DNA from: Pseudomonas peli
GTDB lineage: Bacteria > Pseudomonadota > Gammaproteobacteria > Pseudomonadales > Pseudomonadaceae
Reading direction: 5' to 3'
DNA: 64,000 nt
NCBI RefSeq assembly: GCF_900099645.1
Contig: NZ_FMTL01000001.1
Coordinates: 310,001 to 374,000, forward strand
This document shows, piece after piece, positions 63,967 to 64,000 of this stretch (the stretch's first letter is position 1; the number at the start of each line of letters is the position of its first letter). Made by a program: the position numbers and the translations under genes. The notes beneath the pieces are model-generated. The model was not told where the DNA came from. It saw only the letters and a list, made by a program, of their open reading frames with translations, and made no database searches.

Positions 63967-64000
63967 TTATTCGCCGCGCAGGGCGTTGACCAGCCCTTTG
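63967..64000 (-). CDS. flgB: Proximal rod protein FlgB, C-terminal fragment (runs off window)
   Basis: The minus strand from 64000 reads KGLVNALRGE then TAA at 63969-63967, matching the C terminus of FlgB. It is expected from the conserved flgB-flgC order, 15 bases before the flgC ATG. The rest of the gene lies beyond the window. Confidence 0.75.
   Translation of the reverse strand, partial: KGLVNALRGE

Overview
The window is GC-rich and densely coded, and its gene content points to a Pseudomonas (Gammaproteobacteria). It carries a FleQ/FleS/FleR polar-flagellum regulator set, fliC-flaG-fliD-fliS-fliT, the rod, hook and ring genes flgB to flgL, LapG/LapD, a MASE2 adenylate cyclase of the CyaB type, a CpxR-CpxP/Spy-CpxA stress system and a FimV-like protein. 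No species assignment is possible by eye. I saw no IS element, prophage, CRISPR array, rRNA or tRNA.

Region 1 (1-5.2 kb): the 5' end of a probable trpS, yciO, a PHP-domain nuclease gene, a YciI gene, a coiled-coil membrane protein, and the Cpx envelope-stress genes with a CpxR-like box upstream of the Spy/CpxP gene. Region 2 (5.1-29.5 kb): housekeeping and accessory genes. These are a nitroreductase, a YkgJ-type Cys-cluster protein, two tandem TrkH cation transporter subunits, AraC regulators, an Mpo1-like protein, CyaB, a metallophosphoesterase-glycosyltransferase pair, CsaA, a DMT exporter, a SelW-like protein, a FimV paralogue, an MFS-MarR pair, a DUF2804 protein, a membrane diguanylate cyclase next to recQ, an UPF0149 protein, a YbaN-like protein, and the lapG-lapD operon that controls surface adhesion by c-di-GMP.

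Region 3 (29.5-38.9 kb, minus strand): fleR, fleS, fleQ, fliT, two fliS genes, fliD, flaG and fliC. Recognisable sigma-28 (FliA) promoters precede fliC and the second fliS. A sigma-54 type promoter precedes fleS.

Region 4 (39.0-52.3 kb, minus strand): a tightly packed sugar-biosynthesis and glycosyltransfer cluster inserted between fliC and flgL. rfbF, rfbG and rfbH should make CDP-4-keto-3,6-dideoxyglucose. Next come a zinc-binding C-methyltransferase, a thiamine-diphosphate enzyme of the acetolactate synthase/YerE class, an FkbM methyltransferase, a NeuB-family enzyme, an SDR epimerase/dehydratase and a giant multi-module glycosyltransferase ending next to fliC. The best reading is a flagellin glycosylation island that attaches an unusual branched-chain deoxysugar. 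No flippase or polymerase is present, which fits cytoplasmic glycosylation of flagellin. This is the most novel part of the window.

Region 5 (52.5-64 kb, minus strand): flgL, flgK, flgJ, flgI, flgH, flgG, flgF (sigma-54 type promoter upstream of flgF), then a terminator, flgE, flgD, flgC and the 3' end of flgB, which runs off the window.
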